A stretch of DNA of 64,000 nucleotides from Rhodoblastus sp. 17X3 (lineage in GTDB: Bacteria; Pseudomonadota; Alphaproteobacteria; Rhizobiales; Beijerinckiaceae). The stretch covers positions 24,917 to 88,916 of the forward strand of contig NZ_JASHHX010000017.1 in NCBI RefSeq assembly GCF_030056575.1, given 5' to 3'. Positions 56,392 to 64,000 of this stretch are shown piece by piece. Position 1 is the first letter of the stretch. Every line of letters starts with the position of its first letter. The notes beneath the pieces were generated by a model. That model did not search any database and was not told where the DNA came from. It was given only the letters and a program-made list of their open reading frames with translations. Both the position numbers and the translations under genes were made by a program.

Positions 56392-56976
56392 ATGGGTCAA
56401 TTCATCAGGAAATGCGGTCTCGCCGGCGCTGGCGCGCTGCTTCTGGCCGCGACGCCGGTTTTCGCCGGCGGCCATGTCGTCGGTCGCGGACAGGGCTTTG
56501 GCGGTCCCCGCATGATCGGCCCCGGACGCGCGATCGTCGCAGCCCCCGGCCCAACCATCATTCGTCCCGGTCCGGGGCCGGGCTTCAGGCCGGGTCCCCA
56601 TATGGGTTACAGGCCGGGCGCTTATGGTCCCCGCCCGACCTTTTTCGGCGCCTATGGCCGCTTCGGCTATGATTTCGGCTACGCCTATCCCCGCCGCCCT
56701 TACGGCCCGTTCCATGGCCGCGGCGCTTTCCCGAACGGGGATTTCGCCTACGCCATGCCGATAGCGCCTTACGGCGTCTCCGACTATCCCGCCTACCCGG
56801 AGGGCTATGGCGACGCGAGCTACACGCCGACCGGCTATGGCGTGAGCTATAATGTTCCGCCGCCCATGTGGAGCCCCCCGAAAATCATTTATATCAAGGG
56901 CAACCACGCGGTGCGTGAGCGCTTCGTCCGCCCGCGGCAGGTCATCGTCGTGCGGGGCTCCGCCTCGGTCGATTGA
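56392..56976 (+). CDS. Secreted Gly/Pro/Tyr-rich protein of unknown function
   Basis: 194 residues from ATG 56392 with AGGAG 7 nt upstream. Signal peptide (residues 1-24, VFA-GG) then a Gly/Pro-rich segment (VVGRGQGFGGPRMIGPG, PGPGPGFRPGPHMGYRPGAYGPRP), then Tyr-rich units (GYDFGYAYPRRPYGPFHGRGAF, AYPEGYGDASYTPTGYG), and a C-terminal folded-looking part IIYIKGNHAVRERFVRPRQVIVVRGSASVD. No family is recognised. It resembles 44122-44940 in composition, possibly a related envelope protein. It ends at a terminator 6 bp downstream. Confidence 0.72.
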   Translation: MGQFIRKCGLAGAGALLLAATPVFAGGHVVGRGQGFGGPRMIGPGRAIVAAPGPTIIRPGPGPGFRPGPHMGYRPGAYGPRPTFFGAYGRFGYDFGYAYPRRPYGPFHGRGAFPNGDFAYAMPIAPYGVSDYPAYPEGYGDASYTPTGYGVSYNVPPPMWSPPKIIYIKGNHAVRERFVRPRQVIVVRGSASVD

Positions 56977-56981
56977 CGCAA

Positions 56982-57009
56982 AAAGCCCTCGGGTTTCCCC
57001 GAGGGCTTT
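56982..57009. terminator. Bidirectional terminator between secreted protein and argC
   Basis: AGCCCTCGGG (56984-56993) with CCCGAGGGCT (56998-57007), TTTC loop, T-rich on the plus side (TTTCGAGCTTTT) and A-rich before it, so both strands get a U-run. A second, weaker hairpin lies at about 57026-57049 (CGCCTTCGGG/CCCGAGGGCG). Confidence 0.85.
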
Positions 57010-57054
57010 CGAGCTTTTGACGACGCCTTCGGGTCGCCCCGAGGGCGTTGTATT

Positions 57055-57984
57055 TCACAGCCCGAGCATCAGCTGCAGGTTCTGCACGGCCGCGCCAGAA
57101 GCGCCCTTGCCCAGATTGTCCAGCCGCGCCACGACAACGGCCTGGCGGCGCGCTTCATTGGCGAAAACCCGAATCTCCAGATCATTGGTGCCGTTGAGCG
57201 CCTGCGGCTCCAGCTTGCCGTTCGCCTCGGCGGCGACAACGCGAACATGGATCCTGCCCGCGTAATAATCCCCCAGGACGGCTTCCAGGTCGCCGGCGTT
57301 GGGCTTGCCGGGCAGGTCTTCGAGGTTGAGCGGCAGACTGACCAGCATGCCTTGCAGGAAATTGCCGACCGAGGGCACGAATAGCGGCCGCGCGCGCAGA
57401 TGCGCATAGGCCATGATCTCGGGGATATGCTTGTGCTCCAGCCCGAGCGCGTAAAGCTCATAAGCCGGGGCGCGGCCCGCCGTGTAATCCTCGATCATCT
57501 GGCGCCCGCCACCGGAATAGCCGGAGACGGCGTTGATCGCGAGATGCTGGCCGGCGTCGATCAGCCCCGCATCCACCAGCGGACGCAGAATGGCGATGGC
57601 CCCGGTGGCGTAGCAGCCCGGATTGGCGACGCGATGCGCCGCCGCGATCTGCGCCTCCTGGCCGGCGGCGAGCTCCGCGAAGCCATAGGTCCAGCCCGGC
57701 GCGACGCGATGGGCGGTCGAGGCGTCGAGCACGCGCGGAGCGTCCGCCCCCAGCGAATCGACCAGCGCCACGCTCTCCATTGCCGCGGCGTCGGGCAGGC
57801 AGAGAATGGTCAGATCGACGTTGCGCAGAATATCCGCCTTGGCGGCGACGTCCTTGCGCTTCTCGGGCGCGATCGAGACGATCTCGACATCCGTGCGCCC
57901 CGCGAGCTTTTCGCGGATCTGAAGGCCGGTGGTGCCGGCCTCGCCGTCGATGAAGATTTTTCTGGGCTCAGCGAGACGCGACAT
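57055..57984 (-). CDS. argC: N-acetyl-gamma-glutamyl-phosphate reductase (type 2)
   Basis: 309 residues. It reduces N-acetylglutamyl phosphate to the semialdehyde in arginine synthesis. The short type 2 form starts [27 protein letters not shown], has the catalytic Cys in [19 protein letters not shown] and the [11 protein letters not shown] segment. An NADP-binding Rossmann fold is inferred. It is alone on the minus strand. In many Rhizobiales argC follows rpsI, and here the AT-rich gene at 58225 sits between argC and rpsI. Confidence 0.95.
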   Translation of the reverse strand: MSRLAEPRKIFIDGEAGTTGLQIREKLAGRTDVEIVSIAPEKRKDVAAKADILRNVDLTILCLPDAAAMESVALVDSLGADAPRVLDASTAHRVAPGWTYGFAELAAGQEAQIAAAHRVANPGCYATGAIAILRPLVDAGLIDAGQHLAINAVSGYSGGGRQMIEDYTAGRAPAYELYALGLEHKHIPEIMAYAHLRARPLFVPSVGNFLQGMLVSLPLNLEDLPGKPNAGDLEAVLGDYYAGRIHVRVVAAEANGKLEPQALNGTNDLEIRVFANEARRQAVVVARLDNLGKGASGAAVQNLQLMLGL

Positions 57985-58094
57985 ATGAACTCGTCCTTGG
58001 AATTTGCACGGCGTGTGCCCGAAAGCGCCAATGCTGTCAACGAGGCGACCAAAAAGGAGCCATGCCTGATGATGCTATTACAAAAACGCTTAGT

Positions 58095-58108
58095 GTTCCA
58101 CTTGGAAC
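58095..58108. repeat. Perfect palindrome in the AT-rich region upstream of the membrane protein gene
   Basis: GTTCCA-CT-TGGAAC, followed by GATGCAATTCTAGAGCA. This arrangement resembles dispersed intergenic palindromes seen in Rhizobiales genomes (from memory), but only one copy is seen in the window. Confidence 0.35.
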
Positions 58109-58224
58109 GATGCAATTCTAGAGCAACAATAGCTTATTTCGTTATTTCAAATAATTATGCTTGACCAATTGGCGATCACTACGTCACATTAATTAACTTT
58201 GTCACGTAGCTCGTTGGGCTGGAA

Positions 58225-59052
58225 ATGCAACCAAGCGAATTTCTGCAAAAGAATAATCACTGGATCGGCGCAATCGGCATAATTGCTGGAATATTTGTTT
58301 CATTGCTAACTTATTTTTGGTCGCAGAACTCGGGAGAAATATCGTTTAGCGTCAAGTCTGTAAAAGTATTTGAATCATCTCCAATTGAAAACTCTATAAA
58401 AATAACAAATAATAAGGGGGAGGAACTGAAAGGGCCTATTTATGGCCTTGAGTTTAGCTTTTGGAACTCTGGCGATTTCATCCTTGGGACTACATCGTCA
58501 GACCGCATCAGGGAGCCGCTTCAAGTTCAACTTTTAGATTCCGAGGCTAAAATTATCGACGTTTCAATTCAAAATGCGAATTTTCCAAAATCCAATATTA
58601 AAACGGCAACTGACAATTCGCGGGCCTTCACGCTTAACGCGTCGGAATTTGACCCGGACGATGCGTTCAAGATTTTTGTTTTGTACACGGACAGCCGTCC
58701 ATCAGCCTACTCAGTGCATGGAAAATTTGTTCAGACAAAAATTATTGATAGATCGCCAGAACAAGAAGATGATGGCTTAAGCATAAGCGGATTTTTAGCT
58801 TACCTTACGTTTTTATGGAAAGCTCACCCTTTTTTGCTGATGATGTTTAATTTGTATATATTTATGTTTTTTGCCATCTCAGCTATGAGGTATTATCAAA
58901 AAAAGACAGATATTAGAAATACATCACTTTCTTATTTAATTCCAGCGCAGTTTATAGTTGGACTCGCTCTGATATTAGCAATGCTTTTTTTCGATTACAT
59001 AATCGCTCACCAATCTAAGTCGATCGTTAACACTTTTTCAAAAGTGGATTAA
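58225..59052 (+). CDS. AT-rich gene for a hypothetical three-helix membrane protein (likely acquired)
   Basis: 275 residues. Base composition drops sharply to about 36-38% GC, against about 65% around it, and codons such as ATA, AAA, AGA and TTA are frequent. Topology: TM1 (WIGAIGIIAGIFVSLLTYFW, about residues 13-32), a soluble domain of about 150 residues with beta-rich text (FSFWNSGDFILGTTSSDRIREPLQVQLLDSEAKIID), TM2 (FLLMMFNLYIFMFFAISAM) and TM3 (IPAQFIVGLALILAMLFFDYII). The WNSG...REPL...LLD pattern recalls Ig-like domains in hypothetical membrane proteins of other bacteria. No function is known. A TTGACC -35-like element lies at 58161. Confidence 0.75.
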   Translation: MQPSEFLQKNNHWIGAIGIIAGIFVSLLTYFWSQNSGEISFSVKSVKVFESSPIENSIKITNNKGEELKGPIYGLEFSFWNSGDFILGTTSSDRIREPLQVQLLDSEAKIIDVSIQNANFPKSNIKTATDNSRAFTLNASEFDPDDAFKIFVLYTDSRPSAYSVHGKFVQTKIIDRSPEQEDDGLSISGFLAYLTFLWKAHPFLLMMFNLYIFMFFAISAMRYYQKKTDIRNTSLSYLIPAQFIVGLALILAMLFFDYIIAHQSKSIVNTFSKVD

Positions 59053-59058
59053 ACGCTC

Positions 59059-59090
59059 AAAACAAAACGGCGGGCTTTTGGCCCGCCGTT
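59059..59090 (-). terminator. Terminator of the rplM-rpsI operon
   Basis: ACGGCGGGC (59068-59076) pairs with GCCCGCCGT (59082-59090). On the minus strand the stem is followed by TTTTGTTTT. It lies 21 bp beyond the rpsI stop. Confidence 0.9.
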
Positions 59091-59110
59091 CCGCAAAATG
59101 ATCGTGAAGA

Positions 59111-59590
59111 TCAGCGCTTCGAGAACTGGAAGCTGCGGCGGGCCTTGCGCTTGCCGTACTTCTTGCGCTCGACCACGCGCGAGTCGCGGGTCAGGAAGCC
59201 TTCCTTCTTCAGAGCCGGGCGAAGGCCGGGCTCGTAATAGGTCAGCGCCTTGGAAACGCCGTGGCGCACCGCGCCGGCCTGGCCGGACAGACCGCCGCCG
59301 GCGACGGTGACGGTGATGTCATACTGGCCATCGCGCTGGGCGACGCCGAGCGGCTGCTGCACAATCATGCGCAGCACGGGACGGGCGAAATAGACGTCCA
59401 GCTCGCGGCCGTTGACGGTGACCTTGCCCGTGCCGGGCTTGATCCAGACGCGGGCGACGGCGTTCTTGCGCTTGCCGGTGGCGTAGGCGCGGCCGTACTT
59501 GTCGAGCTTTTGCACATGGACCGGAGCTTCCGGCGCCGGAGCGGCGCCGGCGCTCTTGAGGTCCTGCAGGGAGGAAAGGGTCTCGGCCAT
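59111..59590 (-). CDS. rpsI: 30S ribosomal protein S9
   Basis: 159 residues from ATG 59590; the frame is open further upstream but covers rplM. S9 sits in the 30S head, and its basic C-terminal tail contacts the P-site tRNA: the last residues [13 protein letters not shown] fit the family exactly. The N-terminus has a 35-residue extension ([24 protein letters not shown]) common in Rhizobiales. Core segment [17 protein letters not shown] is clear. Two bases separate it from the rplM stop. Confidence 0.97.
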   Translation of the reverse strand: MAETLSSLQDLKSAGAAPAPEAPVHVQKLDKYGRAYATGKRKNAVARVWIKPGTGKVTVNGRELDVYFARPVLRMIVQQPLGVAQRDGQYDITVTVAGGGLSGQAGAVRHGVSKALTYYEPGLRPALKKEGFLTRDSRVVERKKYGKRKARRSFQFSKR

Positions 59591-59592
59591 GA

Positions 59593-60063
59593 TCAGTCGT
59601 TCCGCGAGTTCTTGGAGTTCAGGGCGGCGACGTCGAGAACGCTCGGGTTCTGAGCCGCATGAGGATGTTCGGCGCCCTTGTAGACGCGGAGGTTGCCGAG
59701 CTGCTTGGTTCCGAGCGGGCCGCGCGGCAGCATCCGCTGCACGGCCTTTTCGACGACGCGCTCGGGGAAGCGGCCATCCAGAATGAACTTGGCCGAACGC
59801 TCCTTGATGCCGCCCGGGAAGCCGGTGTGATGGAAATAGACCTTCTGGTCGCGCTTGCGGCCGGTGAAGACCACCTTGTCGGCATTGATGACGATGATGT
59901 TGTCGCCATCGTCCATGTGGGGCGTGAAAGTCGCCTTGTGCTTGCCGCGCAGACGCAGCGCGATGATCGAGGCGAGGCGGCCGACGACGAGCCCCTTGGC
60001 GTCGATCAAAACCCACTTCTTCTCGATTTCGGCGGCCTTGGCCGAATAGGTCTTGCCGTACAT
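59593..60063 (-). CDS. rplM: 50S ribosomal protein L13
   Basis: 156 residues. L13 is an early-assembly 50S protein that binds 23S rRNA. The sequence [54 protein letters not shown] and [31 protein letters not shown] are diagnostic. It precedes rpsI by 2 bp and is in the usual rplM-rpsI operon, downstream of the thioesterase gene. Confidence 0.97.
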   Translation of the reverse strand: MYGKTYSAKAAEIEKKWVLIDAKGLVVGRLASIIALRLRGKHKATFTPHMDDGDNIIVINADKVVFTGRKRDQKVYFHHTGFPGGIKERSAKFILDGRFPERVVEKAVQRMLPRGPLGTKQLGNLRVYKGAEHPHAAQNPSVLDVAALNSKNSRND

Positions 60064-60229
60064 TTTCTCGTTTCCAATATGGCGCGGGACGCATATCCAG
60101 TTTGACAGACTGGCGGGCCCCGGCGGGAAGATGCGGGCTTGTACGGACCCTCGCGCCCTTTGTCAACCGGCCCAGCACGCCAAACCGCCTGCAAAAGCAG
60201 AGGTTTTCAGAGATGGGTATTTAGATACC

Positions 60230-60682
60230 TTATTTCCGTGCGGCGGGGATGGCGTAGGTGCCGACCGCATGGGCGACCGGCTCCGCGGAGCCTTCGGAAT
60301 AGAGCGTCGCCTCGCCGACCGCCAGCCTCTTGCCGAGCTTGAGCAGGCGGCAATCGACGATGACGTCGCCATGGGGCGGCTTGCGCAGGAAATTGATGTT
60401 GAGATTGGTCGTCACGGCCGCCAGCGATTCCGGGCCGTTATGGGCAAGGATTCCGACCCAGATGCCGACATCGGCCAAAGTGAACATGGCCGGGCCGGAC
60501 ACCGTGCCGCCGGGACGAAGGTGGCGCTCATGCGCGATCAGCCGCAGGCGGGCGGTCATGGGGCCAACCGCCTCCACCATGACCGTGCGCCCGCCATGGT
60601 GCAATTGCGGAAAAGCTTCGTCGAGAAGCGTTTCGATCTCGGCGACGCTCATCACCGGCTGAGGCAGAGCGGATTTAGGCAT
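60230..60682 (-). CDS. PaaI family hotdog-fold thioesterase
   Basis: 150 residues from ATG 60682 (an ATG at 60724 adds 14). A hotdog acyl-CoA thioesterase: the active-site region RPGGTVSGPAMFTLADVGIWVGILAH and the later NLNINFLRKPPHGDVIVDCRLLKLGKRLAVGEATLY fit the PaaI family. The substrate is unknown. The gene lies directly upstream of rplM on the same strand, an order repeated across Rhizobiales. The promoter is presumably in the AT-rich 60725-60915 gap. Confidence 0.88.
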   Translation of the reverse strand: MPKSALPQPVMSVAEIETLLDEAFPQLHHGGRTVMVEAVGPMTARLRLIAHERHLRPGGTVSGPAMFTLADVGIWVGILAHNGPESLAAVTTNLNINFLRKPPHGDVIVDCRLLKLGKRLAVGEATLYSEGSAEPVAHAVGTYAIPAARK

Positions 60683-60915
60683 GGGCGCGACTCGGGAGAT
60701 TGGAAAAAGAAGGGTTGCGAGCATCGCCCAAAACGCGGAGCTTTTCCATGACGGTCAGCCGCGGGGCGGTCGCATCGGGCAAATTTTCGGTAAATTATTA
60801 TTTAAATTCAATGGTTAACAAAAGATATCCAATCTATTTTCGAGCCCCCCTGATCCAGAATATCCAAACAGACTCGCAATCAGTTGTTCTGTAACGATAT
60901 TTTATCGACGTCGCC

Positions 60916-62790
60916 TCATTCCGCGGCGGCGTCGGCAGAGGCCATGGCGAGGCTGCGCTCGAATTGCGTCCGGTACAGCAGGGCGTAAACGCCGTTCCGA
61001 GCCAGCAGTTCGTCCTGCCGTCCAGATTCCAGCACCCGGCCGCCCTCGATCACGCAGATGCGCTCGGCGCTGGCGACGGTGGTGAGGCGATGGGCGATCA
61101 CGAGGGTCGTGCGTCCGGCGCACAGCGTCTTCAGCGCTTCCTGAACCGCGCGCTCCGATTCCGTATCCAGCGCCGAGGTCGCCTCGTCGAGCAGGATCAG
61201 CGGGGCGTCCTTGAGGAAGGCGCGGGCGATGGAGATGCGCTGGCGCTGGCCGCCGGAGAGCTGCATGCCCTGTTCGCCGACCGGCGAATCATAGCCGCGC
61301 TCGAAGCCCATGATGAAGTCGTGAGCGAAGGCGGCCTTCGCGGCGGCGACGATTTCCTCGTCGCTCGCGCCCGGCCTGCCGAAGCCGATATTGTCGCGAA
61401 CCGAGCCCTTGAACAGGAAAGTGTCCTGCCCCACATAGCCGATCTGGCTGCGCAGGGAGCGCCGCGAAAAGGCGCTGATGTCCTGGCCGTCGATGATGAT
61501 CTTGCCCGCCGTGGGCTCATAGAACCGCAGGATCATGCTCATGGCGGTGGTCTTACCGCCGCCGGAGCGGCCGACCAGCGCGGTGGTCTGGCCCGGCTCG
61601 GCGATGAAATTGAGCTTGTTGAGCACCATTTCGCCGGCGCGATAGCAGAATTCGACGTCGGAGAATTCGACCCGGCCTTCGGTGATCTTCAGCTCCGGCA
61701 TGTTGGCCGGCTCGGATTCCGGAGTCGGCTCGTCGAGGAATTCATAGAGCATGCCGACGCCCAGCAGCGAGGAACTGATGTCCACATGCAGGCGGGCGAC
61801 GCGCTTGGCCGGCTCGGTCGCCAGCAGCAGCGCGGTGATGAAGGCGAAGAAATTTCCCGGCTGGGCGCCGGCGTGAATGACGCGATAGCCGCCATAGACG
61901 ACGACCATGGCGATGGCGACGCCGGCGAGCGTCTCCATCAGCGGGCTGGAGCGGGATTGCACCCGCGACAATTTATTCGCCGCCGTCTCGAAACTCTGGA
62001 TCGCCCGCAGCTGCCGCTCGCGCATGAAAGGCTCAAGCGTGAAGGACTTGACGACGCGAATGCCCTGCGCGGTCTCCTGCAAGGATTCCAGAATGGCGGC
62101 GAAGCCGTGGAATTCGGTCATCATCACCTTGCGGGCGCGATTGCCAAGCCGGCGGACGCCGAGAATGGCGAGGGGCATGATCAGGATCGCCAGCGAGGCC
62201 AGCAGCGGGTCCTGATGGAACATCGCGAAGGCGAGGCCGATCGTGGTCAGAATATCGCGACCGAGCGCCGTGATCAGCGTATTGAGCGCATTGCCGGCCG
62301 ATTGGGAGATGAAGGCCTGGCGGGCGAGAAATTCAGTCGAATGGCGGGCGTTGTAGAAGCTCACGTCCATCGCCAGCATCTTGTCGAAGATGCGGGACTG
62401 ACATTCCGCGATGATGTTGTTCGCGATTTTCGACAGGGTCACCTGCTGGCCATAGGTGGCGAAGCCCTTGGCGACATAGATCGTCGTGATCGCGCCGCCG
62501 ATGGCCCACATGGCCTGAATGCTGCGATCGACGAAGATGCGGTCGATGATGTCCTTCATGATGTAGGCGGACAAAGTTGTGGTCGTCGCGATCACGCCCA
62601 TCATCAGGAAGGCGAAAATATAGCCCTTGTAATGCTTCGACCCCTGCTCGCGGATGAGCCGCTCGATCAGGTGCAATTGTCCCGCGGTGAAAAACCTCTT
62701 GCGGAAGGGCTTCATCAGGTAGGAGAACAATGGTCGGTCTTTCTTCGGCTTGCGATCCGGCTGTTGCGGCTCCCGCCGCGGGGAACGCAC
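60916..62790 (-). CDS. MsbA-like ABC exporter (fused permease and ATPase)
   Basis: 624 residues. A type I half-exporter that dimerises; family members flip lipid A core or other lipids and drugs. Six membrane helices in about residues 50-350 precede the ATPase domain with Walker A GRSGGGKTT, Q-loop YVGQDTF, signature LSGGQRQRISIARAFLKDA and Walker B LILLDEATSALDTESERAV plus the H-loop IAHRL. The start is GTG 62790; a Met at about residue 26 is an alternative. The N-terminus is Arg/Pro-rich and longer than in E. coli MsbA. Exact substrate is not readable. Confidence 0.93.
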   Translation of the reverse strand: MRSPRREPQQPDRKPKKDRPLFSYLMKPFRKRFFTAGQLHLIERLIREQGSKHYKGYIFAFLMMGVIATTTTLSAYIMKDIIDRIFVDRSIQAMWAIGGAITTIYVAKGFATYGQQVTLSKIANNIIAECQSRIFDKMLAMDVSFYNARHSTEFLARQAFISQSAGNALNTLITALGRDILTTIGLAFAMFHQDPLLASLAILIMPLAILGVRRLGNRARKVMMTEFHGFAAILESLQETAQGIRVVKSFTLEPFMRERQLRAIQSFETAANKLSRVQSRSSPLMETLAGVAIAMVVVYGGYRVIHAGAQPGNFFAFITALLLATEPAKRVARLHVDISSSLLGVGMLYEFLDEPTPESEPANMPELKITEGRVEFSDVEFCYRAGEMVLNKLNFIAEPGQTTALVGRSGGGKTTAMSMILRFYEPTAGKIIIDGQDISAFSRRSLRSQIGYVGQDTFLFKGSVRDNIGFGRPGASDEEIVAAAKAAFAHDFIMGFERGYDSPVGEQGMQLSGGQRQRISIARAFLKDAPLILLDEATSALDTESERAVQEALKTLCAGRTTLVIAHRLTTVASAERICVIEGGRVLESGRQDELLARNGVYALLYRTQFERSLAMASADAAAE

Positions 62791-62993
62791 GCGATGATCG
62801 CGCGCGCCGATGCCCCCTTCCGAGGGTCCGCGCGATCAGCGCTTTCTCTGGAAGGGATTGGTTCACATGTCAATGCGGCGAGGCCGAGGCGCCGACAGCG
62901 ACAGCTTGGCCATGGCAAAAATGGCACGGCCCGCCTTTGGCGAAGTTGAGGGCGATTTTCGCTGGAATCGCCTGCGCTTCCAGCGCCAGCCGC

Positions 62994-63803
62994 TCAATGC
63001 CCGCGAAAAAACACGATCTGAAACAGGGACAAGCCCAGTTCCGCCAGAATCATCAGGACAATCGCCGCCTCCATGAAGGAGGAGCGGTCGGCGTCGATAA
63101 TGTCGGTCAGGACGCGGACCGTCTCGACGATCACGTCAAGCTTGCGCTGCAAGGTCTGACCGCGCTCCTTCAGCTCATATTCGTCCTCGAGGCGGGCATA
63201 GAGCCTTTCGAGGTCGGGGCGGTCCCAAAGCACGTCCGGCTTGTCTTCGACGGCGACGCGGCCGGAAACGCGATGCTGCACGCCGAGCGCCTGCCCGATC
63301 AGCCGCAGCATTTCGCGGCGGTCGCGCATTGGGCGCCCGTGCTTGCCGAGCACATTGGCGAGCGGCTCGACCTTATCGAACACGGAATTGACCTCGCGCT
63401 CGTCGCGGCCCAGCGCCACGCTCTTCGCAAGGGCGTCGGAAAAGACCAGAAAACGCTCGTTCGACAGGTCGCGCAGCGCGATCTGGCCGCCCGGCGCGAT
63501 GCGGTCTTCCGCCTCGCCGATCAGCAGGACCGCGATCTCGTCCTCCTTGCGCAACCGGGCGCCAACGACCCGATCCTTGAGGCGGGCGAGCACGTCCTCC
63601 TCCTCCAGCGGCGTCAGCCCGACCATGACGGCGACGCCGAAGCGATAAAGAGCGACCTTGCCGCTCTGGCCGACATGAAAAGCCAGCGGCGACGTCGAAA
63701 TGGCGTCCGCCCGCTCAAGCCCGGCAACGTCGATGCGGTCGCCGAGAAGGAGGGCGCGCGCCGTCGTCCGAAAGGCGGGTACGGTGGGTTGCGAGTCGCT
63801 CAT
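62994..63803 (-). CDS. RMD1/DUF155 family membrane-anchored protein
   Basis: 269 residues. DUF155 (RMD1/SIF2) proteins occur in bacteria and mitochondria; mitochondrial relatives support organellar translation, while the bacterial role is unclear. The sequence shows the family core RLRKEDEIAVLLIGEAEDRIAPGGQIAL, a middle coiled region (LERLYARLEDEYELKERGQTLQRKLDVIVETVRVLTDII) and one C-terminal membrane helix (AAIVLMILAELGLSLFQIVFF) ending in a short basic tail. It diverges from the partial gene at the window end. Confidence 0.87.
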   Translation of the reverse strand: MSDSQPTVPAFRTTARALLLGDRIDVAGLERADAISTSPLAFHVGQSGKVALYRFGVAVMVGLTPLEEEDVLARLKDRVVGARLRKEDEIAVLLIGEAEDRIAPGGQIALRDLSNERFLVFSDALAKSVALGRDEREVNSVFDKVEPLANVLGKHGRPMRDRREMLRLIGQALGVQHRVSGRVAVEDKPDVLWDRPDLERLYARLEDEYELKERGQTLQRKLDVIVETVRVLTDIIDADRSSFMEAAIVLMILAELGLSLFQIVFFRGH

Positions 63804-63964
63804 CGCCTCGTTCTAGCCCAAATTTGCGACAATTTCTCCCCTTCCCGCGTGCATGTCGCGCGCGGCCCCGTTGCGCGGCCCCGCCCCGCTTGCCCCCGCG
63901 CGGCGCGCGACTATGCTGGCCCCCGCGACTCTCTCGCCTCCCTTCGGATGGACCACCCACCGCC

Positions 63965-64000
63965 ATGCCTCACACGCCGCATCCCTTCGCCCGTTTCATT
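63965..64000 (+). CDS. Partial 5' end of a gene running off the window
   Basis: ATG 63965 opens MPHTPHPFARFI and continues to the end. A competing ATG at 63948 is in another frame. There is no clear ribosome binding site, and too few residues to assign a family. Confidence 0.35.
   Translation, partial: MPHTPHPFARFI

Noticed and set aside
58095..58108. Insertion sequence end
   Set aside because: A single short palindrome with no transposase and no target duplication; it is only a possible dispersed repeat.
63948..64000. Alternative start ATG 63948
   Set aside because: It is in a different frame from ATG 63965; neither has a clear ribosome binding site and the window ends before either can be judged.

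Overview
This is a GC-rich (roughly 65%) chromosomal window from an alphaproteobacterium of the order Rhizobiales (Hyphomicrobiales). I favour the Beijerinckiaceae/Methylocystaceae neighbourhood, but nothing here fixes the genus. The evidence is the conserved local gene orders (DUF177-plsX-fabH-ihfA-merR-tRNA-Pro; nrdR-ribD-ribE with ribH-nusB-thiL nearby; folE-hisI; thioesterase-rplM-rpsI; bamE divergent from a CBP3-type cytochrome bc1 chaperone) and an NAD-dependent formate dehydrogenase operon, a class I PHB synthase and a proton-pumping pyrophosphatase. I see no rRNA, no CRISPR array, and no intact prophage or insertion sequence.

Layout. 1-1225: end of a family-25 glycosyltransferase-like gene and a lipid A acyltransferase. 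1806-11209: a complete tripartite RND efflux operon (outer-membrane lipoprotein, adaptor, two MdtB/MdtC-type pumps). 11433-19096: a tightly overlapping formate oxidation operon fdsG-fdsB-fdsA-fdhD-fdsD followed by an oxalate/formate-family MFS carrier and a strong terminator. 19162-25109: an iron and redox island with bfd and bfr, a YceI-cytochrome b561-YceI operon divergent from a LysR regulator, then an outer-membrane barrel-like protein, a cupredoxin and an FTR1 iron permease. Irr-box-like palindromes precede both bfd and the barrel gene. 25297-27835: an attachment-family protein, a small ORF, pterin dehydratase, a DUF6665 gene and a gene-poor, apparently decayed tract ending at tRNA-Pro(GGG).

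27906-33189 carries the conserved merR-ihfA-fabH-plsX-DUF177 block, the bc1 chaperone and bamE. 33313-41118 holds hppA, thiL, nusB, ribH, ribE, ribD and nrdR, with two small stress/membrane genes in between. 41375-45760 has a Mg2+-type P-ATPase and three secreted proteins (Gly/Tyr-rich, Spy-like, Cys-rich). 45870-50078 has prmA, aminopeptidase P, folE and hisI. 50206-56976 has a Cache chemoreceptor, a class I aminotransferase, phaC and secreted proteins. 57055-63803 has argC, an AT-rich membrane protein gene that looks acquired, rpsI/rplM with a thioesterase, an MsbA-like exporter and a DUF155/RMD1 protein.

How it fits together. Most of the window is housekeeping: riboflavin, thiamine, histidine, arginine, fatty acid/phospholipid and ribosome functions. 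Metabolically distinctive parts are formate oxidation to NADH with its own carrier, PHB storage, pyrophosphate-driven proton pumping and an iron import/storage module that probably responds to heme/iron status through Irr. The best candidates for something undescribed are the Irr-box-linked barrel/cupredoxin/FTR1 operon, the AT-rich membrane protein at 58225-59052, the 21-bp phased A-tract repeats upstream of hppA, the histone-like N-terminal extension on PhaC, and several perfect inverted repeats in gene gaps.
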